This document shows, in pieces, positions 1 through 13,000 of a stretch of DNA of 64,000 nt. The stretch covers positions 23,826,872-23,890,871 of the forward strand of contig NC_031495.1 in the NCBI RefSeq assembly GCF_000237925.1, written 5' to 3'. Origin of the DNA: Schistosoma mansoni (taxonomy: Eukaryota > Platyhelminthes > Trematoda > Strigeidida > Schistosomatidae). Positions within the stretch are counted from its first letter, which is position 1; each line of letters begins with the position of its first letter. The notes beneath the pieces are model-generated. The model had not been told where the DNA came from, did no database searches, and worked only from the letters and a program-made list of their open reading frames with translations. The translations under genes and the position numbers were made by a program.

Positions 1-419
1 CAGTTAGGCAAATATATTACAACTCAATGGCTCTAAACCTTTTTTAAATTAAGGTGAAATTCAAATCTATTAAAAAAATAACTACAGCTGATAAAGCAAA
101 GAAGTGGGTTGTAAAATCAAAACAGTTTCTACTTAAATGAGGTATGGATAGTGGAAAATATATCATGTACGACGCAGAATACATTTTACATATGGGTAAT
201 ATTAAATGGAAGATAAATAAAATAAGATATTACAAGAATACTGACTGAGAATTTTAAATCTGGAGATAAAGGCACTTGCATAAAATATAAACGATCAACT
301 TAACACACATTAAAATATATAAAAGTTAACTCTTGGAAGTACAAAATAAATGCAACAGTAGGAATAACTGTGAAAAAGATGAACTGGTGGATCTGATGAA
401 CTGATACATGATACAATGA

Positions 420-425
420 TTTATT
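420..425 (-). promoter_or_regulatory. candidate polyadenylation signal of the Kelch-like gene
   Basis: AATAAA on the minus strand about 85 bp after the stop at 510. Position and sequence fit, but the region is AT-rich and chance matches are common. Confidence 0.35.
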
Positions 426-509
426 TTGCATATTGCACTGACCAATATACAATTTTAAAAAATGCAATTATGAACTAACTTATCTTTTATCACATGAGGA
501 ATCTGTTGT

Positions 510-3500
510 TTAGTCACTATCCCATGACCAGTTGGAGCTTTCAGGAAAGTTACCGCAAATATAAGAGAATTTGTTTTGTTCACAGTTTTCTTGTTTCGAA
601 TAATTAGTTAAAAAAGTGATGGGATTTACAGACTGAACAATGTGTGTCCAGTTAGCCAATACAACTGCTGTTGGTGAAAGGTATTGTCCCAGGGTTTGAG
701 CGATTGCAGCTGGCAGAAAATAATTTGGTTTTTGAGAATCGAATAATGCAACCGTTTTGTCCGAGCTATTACAAGCCTGAGGATGATGAAACCATATCCC
801 AGATGTTACATGTTTAGTTTGATCCGGTCTACCGGCTAAAACCAACAATGTTGTTAATCCATTCTTATTTGTATAGTTTAAGCTTCCATTATAGCTTGAA
901 TCATTTACGGATGAGGAAAGTGGATGGTCGTTTGATTTAACATTATTAGCGTTCTGAACGTTAGCTTCTCGAGACAATGATAACTTGTTTTCATCCAATC
1001 TATTCAAAAGGTGTGTGGCACAAACAAGACCACGAAAACCAAGAACTTTAGGACATAGATTAAACGTTAGCTCAATATCTTCAGAAGGATGTTGTCCAAT
1101 GGGATTTAACTCATCGATGTCTGACATCTGAACCGGTTTCCATCGAAGCCATTGGCAGGAAAACGTATCAAAACAATAGTGTGTAGCCTCCAAATCACGA
1201 GAGCAAGTCCCCATAGGAAACAAATAAGTCTTATCTAAAACAGAAATATGTTAATAAAACATGACACTTTTAGAGCTACCTATAACATATCGTAGATGAA
1301 AAAATTAGAGGAAACCAGTGAGTTTGGGTAGCCCTTCTAAACCTCAGTATCTAGAATCATACAGTGAAATGATTGCATGTCCCCGCTTCCTCAGAGATCT
1401 CTTCTTTCGGGCTTTTAGAATGCCAACAAACCCCAATGATATGTTTCTTCAACAGACAATTCGAGTAAAGTACAGATTATTGGCATGAAACGGGTGCGAT
1501 AAAGGTCAAGTGTTTGGTTGGTGAAAATGGGTATAACAAAATCCCAATCTGAACGAAAATTAGTTTGCTTCATGAAAGTCGATTTTTCTTCTACATATTT
1601 TACACAATCTGTAACAGACATAACAAAAGCTAATATTCGATATACGACTAGTAGTGTGGTGTGGTCTACTTATACCCATATAAGTAGTATATGGTGATGG
1701 TTAGACATAGAATTTATTTTGGTAGAAGACCGGTAAGGAAAGAATAAGAATGAAGCGCAATCGGTACGAAAATGCATGAAAAATGAAATCAGAGAAGGAC
1801 TGATATTTGTACGATGAACAGTTAAGATTGAGACAATTGATTGTTATTTTGCAAATTAACTGTTGGCTGTATGGTTATCAGGATTTAGTGAGATAGTCTG
1901 TAATTTGTGCCTAAATACATTTGATTGTCCCCAGTCGTGTTCTTGTTCACTACAGTAGAAGTACAACCTGATATTTATCACACCCATAAAATAAACTGTT
2001 TTGAAGATCAGTACATTATTCAAAGTAACGGAACATTCCATTTGATAAACCTCTCCAAAAAGAACTGTCAGGTCCCTGACCAATATCTTGCCTCTATCTT
2101 TGGTGAGCGGTTTAGGGATTTTGGACTCCAGAAGATGAAGTCACGTCTGAATATCCGCTTTTTTTAAGTAGATTGGTAGTGGCTGGTCAAAGAGGTGGGG
2201 GAAGTATGACCAAAATTGTTAAGACAATTACCCGATGTTTGAAGTTTTCTTGCATATTGTTAAGCAGAAAACCGTCCACCTTATTTTTTTATCAAACACC
2301 AAGCCATTTGTAACCTGTGGTTCAGATGAACTGGAACAGGTACCAGGAGTAACCAAACCCAGCTAATGCGTTCAACCTGACAGGATTCTGTGAAAAGATT
2401 CGAGTAAGAACCCACTCGATAAACCTTTCCCAAATAAACAATAAACGGTTTCAGTACTATGGAGATTATTATCTGATCTCACATGATCTATTCGGTAGAA
2501 GCTTTCGAAACTTGAAATGAACGTGAATGTTCATGTAAGCGTCACAAATCAGCAAAACTAATGTTGAAGGTCGATAACAACATGACAGGAAAGAAGACAA
2601 ATATCCTTCGGGTGTATTTGAACATATTTTTAGTGGAGAGAAAACTTTTATTTAGCCGTATTTTTTAAAACATACACTAGTAATAGGTGACGGGAATCTA
2701 GATAAACTATCCCTAATGAACAGAAATAATACTTAATAATAATCAAAGAACTTACCACTAAAGTTGCCTTGCAGAGAACAACTGATAGCTAGCAAACGGT
2801 ACATTCTGATGAGGAAAGGTGGATTAGGTAGATTTTCTACAAATAATGCATCTCCATCAGGTCGCGGACGAAATCGAAAGAACTGTGACCGAAGTGCTGA
2901 AGTTTGATGAAGCCCGTGACGTGGGCGTCTGGAATTACTCGACGAAACTGTCTCAATATTAGCATATACCCAGTCGTCAGGTGGGATAGAATTTAACTGT
3001 TCAATAGGTGTAAATAACATCATCCCATTCTGGTTCCTAGATAAACAATAAGGTTCCATCCCATACCAGTTCCAAGTGCTCAGATCAAATCGAAATGCAC
3101 ACAACCATGCGACCTCTTGTATAGAAGAAAGATAGTACATGTAAAGACCGCTGGACAATGTAGTTACACCGATGCGTCTAGATCGGAAGCAGAAGGAATT
3201 GATAGTACCATTTCTGTTGTTCGTGGGAGAAAGAAGCAAACGAGGGATGAGTTTTGCACGACAAGAAGCCAAACACCAAGCAAAGCCATTTAATGTTGCA
3301 TTGTTTGGATCAAAACACATAACAAACAAACTAGTTTGATAAGAACCAGATCCGCACGTTACTGGACAGAAGTAAATACGATGATCTATGTCGCCAACAC
3401 CAGAGGAGTCCAGATCGAGTTCCCGTAAACAATTATCAGGTATGGGATAGTTATGATACGCTCCATTGTGAAGATTGAAAAGCCAAAATTCTAATGAGTT

Positions 3501-4400
3501 GCTAGAACGACTTGGAGCTAACCCAAGTAAACACAGAGATTCGGCTCTAGGCTTTAATAGCAAAAGCTGGAGTTGAGAAGCTAACGGAGACTTGCAAAAG
3601 ATTCCTCCATTTGGAATACTTCTGAAAAATACCTCCATATCTTCATATGTCAGCTTCCCAAACCACTTCAACTCAGAATGTTGGTTGCGCCAATAATCTA
3701 ATAACTTTTTTTGACCATCTAGTGAAAGAAGACCGGGACGGATGCATTGCAAAAAGCACTGGATAGTATTTTCTGTATAAAACTCAGTTGGTTTCAATAT
3801 CTGTAACCAGCTAAGAACAATATTTAAAATTATATCTTCATCTGGTATGCAGATGACACTTTTCGACAAATAACTTATAGCCAAATTAATAAGATGCTGT
3901 AAGTTTGAATCTGAAAGACAGGGTCTGAGGATAAAATGAGGGTATTTTATAGTGTATTCAGAGAACAGTTTGTTAACACAACCATTTTCACGGTGGGACA
4001 CTTTCGCAAACTCTTTTAATATTACTGAGAATATATCGCAGCTATGTGATTCATGAAGTTGAATGGATTTCGGTTGAAATAACTCGTTCATGATATGAGA
4101 TATTCTCTGCACACAAGTTTGAATAAGTTTGGGCATTTGAAAGTAATCTGCTGCATCAGCCAAATCCAAAGCTTCTAAAATTTTCAACGTCTCTGGACAA
4201 GAATTGTTTAATCCACTGCTATGGTTGTTTAAAGAATCATCCCGAATAGTTAATTCAGGTCGCAGAAACTGAACAACCATAGCCAACTGGTGAGCAGTGA
4301 AATTAGGAAAACTAAACTGGCTTGTTTTGCTTTCAGTCATCCCGCTTTCAAAAGCAGCATAAAAATATAGACTAGATTTAGTTAATACATCACGAGGTAC
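510..4400 (-). CDS. BTB/BACK/Kelch-like protein, two 3' exons
   Basis: Two exons, 4400-2756 and 1234-510, join in frame. The first ends AGT-G before a GTAAG donor; the second follows a TTTCTGTTTTAG acceptor, giving a split GAT codon. Visible product is about 789 residues. Residues 1-70 read as the second half of a BTB fold (SSLYFYAAFESGM, then AMVVQFL and ALDLADAADYFQMPKL). About 90-230 fits a BACK domain (CDIFSVILKEFAKV, DEDIILNIVLSWLQ). The rest is a divergent Kelch-type region without clear double-glycine repeats. The exon begins at an AG acceptor (4402-4401) in phase 0, so the ATG at 4340 is internal and the start of the BTB lies upstream, not located. Proteins of this architecture are usually Cullin-3 substrate adaptors; that role is inferred. 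The last 90 residues are rich in Asn and Ser and fit no Kelch blade I recognise. Confidence 0.75.
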
Positions 4401-4907
4401 CTGAAATGAACAGAAAACTATTTATTGAGCAACTAACGGGATCGAACTGATCTAAAGAGTACAACTGACTTAAAAGAATAATCTGTTTATGTACAACATT
4501 CGACAGCCCCTAGTTGAACCGGCGCTAAACTTATTTTCAATCATCTAACCCCAGAAAAAACTACTGAACTGTGATTTAATGTTTACAGTTCGTAAAACAG
4601 GAATCAGTTCGGTGAGATCTAGCTACTCATCTTTTTGCTTATAAGTAAAGCTATATGAGTAGACGTTTTCCACGTATGAGAACGTACACTGCTTTTCATA
4701 GATAAGTACACCGTTTAAATTAAGTCATAGATAATTAAAAAAAAGCTCGGAATATTTTATGCAAAAATTTCACTCTAAAAAAAACTTTCTGACTCTAACG
4801 TTAGAAACCTTTTGTAACACTTGGTAAACAGTTCAATAACTACACAGATAATGTACTTATGCTTTTCGTCACATGAAAGTTTGGAACGATATCCTAATCA
4901 CTTAGTA

Positions 4908-5038
4908 TTGGTTTGTTTGAATCTTCCCATTGATGTTTTAGGACTGCAACTGGTCAGTCTCTAATTGGCATATGTGCATACTGCCTCGATATAGCCCAAA
5001 TTCACAAGCATGGTAAGCAAAGATGGATAGTGGCTAGC
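4908..5038 (-). repeat. Smα-like SINE tail fragment
   Basis: On the minus strand this matches the body downstream of the ribozyme in the copies at 5576-5885 and 49670-49866: CCACTATCCATC, TTGCTTACCATGCTTGTG, then the part ending in CATCAATGGGAAGATTCAAAC. It stops just short of the ribozyme and abuts the 121-bp satellite. Confidence 0.7.
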
Positions 5039-5051
5039 ATGCTTGTGGATT

Positions 5052-5375
5052 TATGTTATCGCCCAGCCATCTCGCACATTATCTAAAACAAACATCATAA
5101 GAATCCGTTCAGTGGTTTCGGAGATACAACGATTTTCATAGAACGGCTGGTCGGATTGAGATGATTCTTGTTTTATATTAACGCCCACGCTCTCGCAAAT
5201 AATCTAAAACAAACATCATAAAAATCCGTTCAGTGGTTTCGGAGATACAACGATTTTCATAGAACGGCTGGTCGGATTGAGATGATTCTTGTTTTATATT
5301 AACGCCCACGCTCTCGCAAATAATATAAAACAAACATCATACAAATCCGTTCAGTGGTTTCGGAGATACAACGAT
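5052..5375. repeat. 121-bp tandem satellite, Sm1-7 type
   Basis: Successive units start with ATCTAAAACAAACATCATA at about 5081, 5202 and 5323, a 121-bp period. About 2.7 units are visible before the array runs into the gap. The unit contains ATATTAACGCCCACGCTCTC, which I recall as a sequence used to detect the abundant S. mansoni Sm1-7 repeat. The first unit is the most diverged. No coding content. Confidence 0.85.
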
Positions 5376-5575
5376 NNNNNNNNNNNNNNNNNNNNNNNNN
5401 NNNNNNNNNNNNNNNNNNNNNNNNNNNNNNNNNNNNNNNNNNNNNNNNNNNNNNNNNNNNNNNNNNNNNNNNNNNNNNNNNNNNNNNNNNNNNNNNNNNN
5501 NNNNNNNNNNNNNNNNNNNNNNNNNNNNNNNNNNNNNNNNNNNNNNNNNNNNNNNNNNNNNNNNNNNNNNNNNNN
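5376..5575. other. assembly gap (200 N)
   Basis: Exactly 200 N directly following the satellite array. The round length suggests an arbitrary gap, so the true array may be much longer. Reading frames through it are meaningless. Confidence 0.95.
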
Positions 5576-5885
5576 CGGCACAGTATGCATATATGCCGAT
5601 TTGAGACTGACCCAGTTGCAGTCCTAAAACTTCAATTGGAAGATTGGTCAAACCAATTACCAAAAGATTTAAACTTCACCCCATTGCACAAGCAAGTGGC
5701 TATCAGGACTCAGTGGCCGAGTGGATAACGCGAAGATGTTTGAAGCGAAAGGTACTGGGTTCGAATCCCAGAGTGAACATCAACTCTGAGATGCAGGTAC
5801 ATCCAGCTGACGAGCTCCAAACAGGGCGAAACGCGCGTCCTGGATTCCACTGCTATCCACTATCCATTTTTGATTTCCTAATCGG
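5576..5885 (+). repeat. Smα-like SINE: tail, tRNA-like head, hammerhead
   Basis: 5576-5700 is the tail of one unit. It runs straight into the head of the next: GTGGCCGAGTGGATAACGC (A-box-like, about 5713) and GGTTCGAATCC (B-box-like, about 5757), a tRNA-derived polymerase III promoter. The hammerhead follows at 5801-5847, then the start of another tail (CCACTATCCATTTTTG). The tail-head-ribozyme-tail order means more than one monomer in tandem, as expected for a circular or multimeric RNA intermediate. Confidence 0.8.
5801..5847 (+). ncRNA. hammerhead ribozyme in Smα-like SINE
   Basis: Stem I pairs ATCCAG with CTGGAT. The core is CTGACGA and GAAA, and the cleavage triplet GTC precedes CTGGAT. 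Stem II, GCTC/GGGC, differs from the other copies (GTCC/GGAC) yet still pairs with one G-U. Stem III is minimal (CGC/GCG), typical of schistosome hammerheads. The core residues are intact. Confidence 0.8.
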
Positions 5886-6045
5886 TTTAAGAATGATATT
5901 TGGTGGTATATATTACTTTCAATTTGGATCGATGCATCAACAACAGCACTTTGAAATGAGCTACATTCTTGCCACAATCCATAAAATTAGAAACGATGTT
6001 AGTCTGTTCAACGAAAGAACTCCATTTCATCTTAATGATAATTGA

Positions 6046-8672
6046 AAGACATTTATCACTAGTATGTTTGAGGCAAAGCGAAATTCAATGACCAGCAATA
6101 GACTGGACTACTTCTTAACCATCCATCACCTGACGTTTTCCGCACATCACTTAACCACATCTCATCCGGACGATATTTGTAGTGTTTCGTACCCTTTAAT
6201 CAAGAATTTAGCTTTTTTTATCGATAGTACAATTCATCCCAATGACCGGAAGATCGTTGACCCATAATTAACCGTCTTATTTTCAGTTGAAAAAGATTTA
6301 CGGGGTTTATTCAAACAGTCATAAAATGAGTGAGTACATTTACATCAATGGCCAGCTAACATGCATCGACATTGAATGCTTACATAAAAAAGGGGTTTGA
6401 GTATAATCAATTGGGGTATTAACTGGTTAGTCTTAGAAGTTGGCAAAAGATCTTTCGGAGCATTTTATGGTAGCACAGAAAGCTAGGTGAAAGTTAAGTA
6501 TTAATAAGAAGCAAACAGATGAGATATAGAATGATTTCGGACAAAACTTCGTTGCGCTACATTGCTTATGACAACAAAACTATTCAGAATTGTACATTTG
6601 CATAAATGGATGACAAAAAGTCGGAGTCAATAAGGAAGTTTGATTTCAGTAACCTGGTTTTGTCAGAGGATGATAAGGACACGTAAAAGACCTATCTACT
6701 TTAACTTCGCTTCTAAATCAACAAACAGGCATTGCCGTGTTACATGTATCATTACACTGGCAATAAAGTCCTGCATATGGTATTTATGCTTTCTAAAATG
6801 AGCTTGACGGCCCTGTGAACTAATTACAGAAAGGCTATTCATAACCGAGCAGCAATTTGCACTACTAAAGAAATTGGGAAGGTCTCAACATCTCTGTGAA
6901 ACTTTACCTGAGACACTGCAACTTAAGAATGCTGATACGCGTATGTGTTTGACGAACGGATATTAAATTAGTGATAGATCTTTTCAACCCCTCCTACGAC
7001 GAGTGGCGAAAACCCTTAAATCTCTTCACTTAATATTACTGCAGAATGTGATGACCTTATATCGGGGACATATCTTAAATAAAGATTTAGGCGTCTACAT
7101 TTTACCTTTTTGGTTACCCTAAGATTATCCATGAGATTATAGTAGGAAGGTTCAAAGGCCATTGTAGGAAAAACTCAGAATGAGATTTAGTTTTTCTAAT
7201 CGAGTGATCAACGACCGAAGCACTGCACGAACAAATAATATCAGTCCCTTCGGTGAAAACTTTAATTGGTACTGGGTTTTCGCTAGCAAACACAAAGGTC
7301 GAAAAACAGAACGATCCCATTGCTGAACTGATATATTCTCAGTCGGAATGAAAAATGCAATGACTGGATTTCCTGGTAAGGTAGTAGACCCAAGACGGCA
7401 TCGACGTCATAACAAATACATTTCCAGCCGTAACACACCAACTATTTCACAAAGGACAGTGATTATGGCTTAGATGAATCATAGTTGTAAGCCTACATGT
7501 ATGAATGTAAACCAAACTATTCATATATGAATAGTTTGGTTCTGTAGTATTTGGATATATCCAAATACTACAGAATCACTAAAATTTATTCGTGAAAATT
7601 GATAGAAGTAGACGACTTACTAGAAAACTTTGGTTTTCCGCTATTAGAGTTATCAAGCTACTTGCCATGTTTCAACTCAATATCAATTGATATTGATATG
7701 ACACAATTATACGTGTGATATGCAACGCGACCAGATGGCTACGAGTGCCTTGAGCAAATCTTCCGATGGAATTTGAGTATCTGAAAGCTTGTTTGGAGCC
7801 TGAAAGTATGTTGGGAAATTTTACAAAGTAGCATACAAGTAATCTGATCAAGAAAAAAATAGCAGTGAGCCGACGACTCAGTAGGTACACATGATGCACA
7901 TGTGTTTAATTGTCAAAGTAATTTAAAAAGTTACCAGTAGAGTGAAGGTGAGATTAGAAGAATCTGACAATCGAAACTACAGGTTAGCAGAGTAGGCGCC
8001 TTAACATATTGCACAAACAACTTATGAACGGAATTACGCATACGTCAAACAGTGCGCGTTTATTCATATCCTACAACCTCTAACCTTATTCTGTCCAAGG
8101 ACATAAAAGTACGACTTTAAATGGTTTCGAACAGGGCTTTAACGAATAAAAAGACCTTTGCCTGATTTGCTGACGAAACTTCAGCTATGTGTGTTTTTGA
8201 CTATCATATTCAAAATTATCAGATGTGTAATGACGACATAAGACCCATCGTCAGTTTTAGTCATTTTCTAACTTCTGAAGATGTCTCATCTTTTCTTCAA
8301 TGGGTCAGTCAAAATTGTAGGCGCTGCGTCTTCGAAGAAGAGGTTTCAATAGTTGATGACAAGGTGTGAAAACTGGTATGCCACAGGTATCTTGTTCGTT
8401 CTTGGCTTTTCTACTTGCCTCCTATGTCCTCTGAGATTTTGTGACCCAGTGGAAATAAAAGAAAGAAGACATCACATCCCAAATCACTTCTCTTTGTACC
8501 GTTCTGGAATCGCATGAGTATTTTTATCATGTATTCTTTCTAGGATATCCGATTCACCTATTAATTAGGAGTTTGCGGACTGAACTCAATTTTTTAGTTT
8601 TGATTATACTGAGGTCGCTTATGCTGCAGTGAACACATTATTGTCCAACTTGGTAAAGTCCGTCGTAAAGAC
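6046..8672. other. gene-poor stretch left of the LTR element
   Basis: No gene recognised. Contains the double palindrome at 7510-7575. Short open frames here (7114-7320, 7672-7899, 8187-8369) resemble nothing I know. It may be intron of the Kelch-like gene if that gene's first exon lies to the right. Confidence 0.5.
7510..7575. repeat. two abutting perfect palindromes
   Basis: 7510-7541 is a perfect 32-bp palindrome centred on CATATATG. 7540-7575 is a perfect 36-bp palindrome centred on GGATATATCC. They overlap by two bases. Each can form a long hairpin or cruciform arm. Confidence 0.9.
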
Positions 8673-8998
8673 TGTAGCTGTAAATAATTCCCCAAAATCA
8701 ATAGCTCATTAAGTGTTCGACATTGGATGCTGACCATGTTGTTTAAGTGGACTTGTTTAACTGAAGGCTTTCGGTCATGCATCCGTACCAGATCACGTTT
8801 CAACACGGCGTGGGACACAGCTCCTACGTTTCATTAGCCAGCTTATAGAAAAGGTCCTCGATATATTGGTAACGAATCAAATATATCTTTCCTGCCTCTT
8901 CTCGTCTGACTTCTGATTTCTATCTGACTGGGAACGATCGAACATAGAAGGTGCTACTGGTAGCTAGTTGTAAAACTAGAACATCCGTTGTATCATCA
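8673..8998 (+). repeat. 5' LTR of Boudicca-like element
   Basis: 326 bp, TG...CA ends, all but identical to 13680-14005. The sequence at 9000-9017 immediately after it is the tRNA-Trp-like primer site. Confidence 0.92.
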
Positions 8999-9176
8999 TT
9001 GGTGAGCCCGACGTGATCTGGTACACCAAGTCAATATACTGTGAGTCTGTTCCATTTTGGATTATTATTCACTGTTATTCTTTATTTGAATTTTATATAT
9101 TGTGATATACTTTTTTTCGCGAATTTTTTTTTCTCGGATATATTTTAATTAGACATTTTTCGTTATCTATATTACT

Positions 9177-10010
9177 ATGACGGAACACTCTCCTAAGGTT
9201 CTTAAGTTTAAGTCTATTCCCCCTATTTCGATTCAGTTAACGCCATTTTGGCCCGACAATATCGAGTCCTGGTTCTGCTATGCAGAAGCCGATTTTTACA
9301 TGCACGGAATCACGGACTCGCGCACACGTTTCCTCGCGGTAGTTAAGGCGTTACCGCGCGAGTTTAACAGGTACGTAACACCTAGTATGTTTACTAGTGA
9401 TGTTCCCGAACCTTACGAAACGCTTAAACTATCGATTTTAAAACGCGGAGACCTAACTGATCGACAACGGTTAGACCAACTCCTTAACAATATCGACTTG
9501 CAACATGGTTCTGCGACGGACATGTTGCTTAGAATGAGAGAAGTCATCGGCCAACGAACTTTCGATGATGGCCTATTTAGACAACTTTTCTTGTCTAAAC
9601 TCCCTCAACAGGTGCAGGCAGTGCTTGTTTCATTTCAAAACAATGCAATAGATGAACTAGCTGCATCTGCCGATCGAATCTTGGAAATCACCAAATTTTC
9701 TAAGGCCGAGGTTTTTACTATCAAAGAAAAACCCCAATCGACCTCGACTGACATGGCCGAACTATGTCACACGCTTACAAGATATCTTAGAGTTCGTAAT
9801 GACCGTAGTCGGTTAAAATCCTCACGTAGGAGCGTTTCACGTAAGAGATCTGTCTCTCGTGGTCGAGAGACAGACAACCCCGACTGGTGTTGGTATCACA
9901 ATCAGTACGGTAAATCCTCTAGAAATTGCAGGAAGCCCTGCAATTATCCGACCTCAAAATCGAGTGACACGAATAAGATTTCGGGAAACTTCCCAGCCGG
10001 CACGCGTTAA
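9177..10010 (+). CDS. gag: Gag region of the Boudicca-like element
   Basis: 277 codons. The N-terminal two thirds resembles the capsid region of CsRn1-type Gags ([30 protein letters not shown]). The basic Ser/Arg-rich C-terminus holds a single CWYHNQYG...C...C zinc motif of CHCC type. The presumed role is a nucleic-acid-binding structural protein. Confidence 0.85.
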   Translation: MTEHSPKVLKFKSIPPISIQLTPFWPDNIESWFCYAEADFYMHGITDSRTRFLAVVKALPREFNRYVTPSMFTSDVPEPYETLKLSILKRGDLTDRQRLDQLLNNIDLQHGSATDMLLRMREVIGQRTFDDGLFRQLFLSKLPQQVQAVLVSFQNNAIDELAASADRILEITKFSKAEVFTIKEKPQSTSTDMAELCHTLTRYLRVRNDRSRLKSSRRSVSRKRSVSRGRETDNPDWCWYHNQYGKSSRNCRKPCNYPTSKSSDTNKISGNFPAGTR

Positions 10011-10057
10011 CGGCATTCGTAGCCGGCGAACATAGCCGTCTGTTATACGTCACAGAT

Positions 10058-13000
10058 GTGACTACGAAAGTTCGCTACCTCGTCGACACCGGCGCAGAAG
10101 TTAGCGTTCTTCCCGCGAACTCCAACGACAGACTTCACGAGTCTGTTTTAAGTTTACAGGCGGCAAACGGAAAACCGATCGCTACTTACGGTAAAAGGTA
10201 CGTCTACCTTAACGTGGGTTTACGCAAACCCATACACTGGATTTTCGTGGTTGCAGATGTCGCTATGCCAATCATTGGTATAGACCTGTTACAACACCAC
10301 AATCTACTCATCGACACACGCTCACGAAGGTTAATGGATGGAAACACTAAACTATCTGTTTGCGTAACTCCTTGTTCTGGTTGCAGGTTATCCCCAGTCA
10401 CGATTAAGCACACCATAGACCCCTCGTACCAATCAGTACTCGACAAATACCCCGGGATATACCAATCGCAATCGAAATTACCTTGTGTAACCAGCAATGT
10501 TACACATCACATCTCGACTACAGGACCACCTGTATTTTCGAAAGCTCGAAGACTCGCTCCCGAGAAGCTTAGGTTAGCTAAAAACGAATTCGACCACATG
10601 ATGGACCTAGGGATAATTCGACCATCGAATAGTCCATGGGCATCCCCATTGCACATGGTCCCTAAAAAGGACAGCAATGATTGGCGGCCAACTGGTGATT
10701 ATCGGCGTCTGAATGCTAAAACCATTCCCGATCGTTACCCGCTGCCTCATATTCACGATTTGACAGCTACCTTGAAAGGTACAACTGTCTTTTCGAAAAT
10801 CGACTTGGTTAAAGCTTATAACCAAATACCGATGGCACCTGACGACATTCCTAAAACCGCCATCATCACTCCTTTCGGTCTTTACGAATTTCTACGAATG
10901 CCTTTTGGTTTAAGAAATGCGGCTCAAACCTTCCAAAGGTTTATCGACGATGTCTTCCGAGGTCTCAACTTCGTACATGCGTATGTTGATGACTGTCTAA
11001 TAGCAAGTCCGGACAGAGAATCGCATCTCAAGCATCTGAACATTGTTTTCGAACGACTCCAAAGGCATGGCATTACTGTCAACATTCAGAAATGCCAAAT
11101 CGGGACTAACTCCTTGGACTTCTTAGGACACACTATTGATGCTCAAGGCATCCGACTTCTTAGGAGCAAAGTGGCGGCCATTCTGGGTTACCCAGAACCG
11201 ACCACGATCAAGCACTTACGAACTTTTAACGGACTTGTAAGTTTCTATAGACGGTTCATACCTAAATGCGCATCCCTGATGAAACCGTTAACCGATCAGC
11301 TTCGTGGAAATGCAAAATCAATTAGTCTAGACGACATTGCTCGAAAAGCATTCTCCACAGTTAAGGAACACATCGCTAAAGCAACCCTGCTTGCTCATCA
11401 GGACACTCAGGCGCCCATTAGTATCGCAGTAGACGTATCCGACTCAGCAATCAGAGGAGTCTTTCAACAATGGGTTAACAACTCAAGGCAACCTTTAGGA
11501 TTTTTCTCCAGACGGTTGCTAGACGCGGAATCTAGGTACAGCACGTTCGGTAGGGAACTCCTAGCTATGTATTGTGCTGTACGGCATTTCCAACATTATA
11601 TCGAAGGAAGAGAATTCACGCTTTTTACCGATCACAAACCTCTTACATTCTCTTTAAGTTCATCTTCAAACAAGTACTCACCCCGAGAGTCTCGACAACT
11701 CGACTACATTTCGCAGTTTACTTCAGACATACAACACATTTCTGGAGCTAACAATGTAGTCACAGACGCCTTGTCTCGAATTAGTTCCTTGAACAGTTTC
11801 CAAGGACTCGACCTTCTTAAACTCGCTCAGCTTCAAAAAGAAGACATTGATCTTCAGCACGAGTTATCCTCGACAACTCTTAAACTACGTATTAAGCAGA
11901 TGGGAACAGGTAAGGAAACCTTACTCTGTGACACATCTACAGGTAGGGATCGTCCAATCGTACCAAAACATTATCGACGCAACGTCTTCAATACGTTTCA
12001 CAATCTTTCTCATCCAGGTGCTCGTGCAACAGTCAAACTTATAGCCGAACGCTTTTGTTGGCCTGGCATGAATAAAGACGTGAGGGAGTGGGCACGCTCC
12101 TGTGTCAGCTGTCAGAAATCTAAGGTCATAAGATACAACAAATGTCCCTTAGGCTCTTTCAAGACCCCTGACGCTCGTTTCGACCACGTCCATCTAGATT
12201 TGGTAGGACCCTTACCCGACTCGAACGGATACTCATATCTCCTAATATGCGTAGACCGTTTTACTCGATGGCCAGAAGCAGTACCGATTAAAGACATTAC
12301 TGCTGAAACAGTGGCTCGCGCTTTCGTCGAACAATGGGTAGCAAATTTCGGCTGCCCTTCAACCATCACTACAGACCGCGGACGCCAGTTCGAATCTGGA
12401 CTTTTCCGTTGTCTGACCACACTATTAGGAATCACGCGCTTCCGAACGACCGCCTACCACCCACAAGCAAACGGGTTGGTAGAACGTTTTCATCGACAAC
12501 TAAAAGCTTCATTATCAGCTTCAAACGTTTCACAGTGGACAGACGCTCTTCCACTCGTCTTGCTAGGTATCCGCAATGCAGTGAAAGCTGACATTGGATA
12601 CACTGCATCTCAACTCGTTTACGGAACGACACTCCGACTCCCAGGAGAATTCGTGGATCCTTCAGCTTCTTCATTGAATATGGATCTAAACTCTTACACG
12701 AGTAGGCTTTCAAACGCCATGCGTTCAGTTAAACCTGCTCACACTCGACCTCAATCGACTGATGTTTTCGTTCAACCCGAATTACGACATAGTACACACG
12801 TCTTCGTTCGTCGAGACTCACATCGACGACCCCTCGAATCAGCATACGAAGGACCCTTCAAAGTTCTTCAACGCGAACCTAAGTACTATGTAGTCGATAA
12901 GAACGGTACGAACGATAGCATCAGTATCGACCGACTCAAAGCAGCGTACTTAGAGGGAAACCCTAGCTACGTCGATTTTCCTTCGGTACAAGCAAACGAC

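Noticed and set aside
1415-1621. Minus-strand frame as an extra exon of the Kelch-like gene
   Set aside because: The flanking exons already join in frame with good splice sites across it; it has no Kelch signature.
5289-5728. Open frames crossing the N gap
   Set aside because: They exist only because N bases contain no stops.
5705-5778. A genuine tRNA gene at the SINE head
   Set aside because: A and B boxes are present but the acceptor and anticodon arms do not fold as a tRNA, and the same sequence recurs at 49.4 kb as part of the repeat.
7114-7320. Candidate N-terminal BTB exon for the Kelch-like gene
   Set aside because: KVFTEGTDIICS looked faintly BTB-like, but the conserved His and the following helix are absent and no donor fits phase 0.
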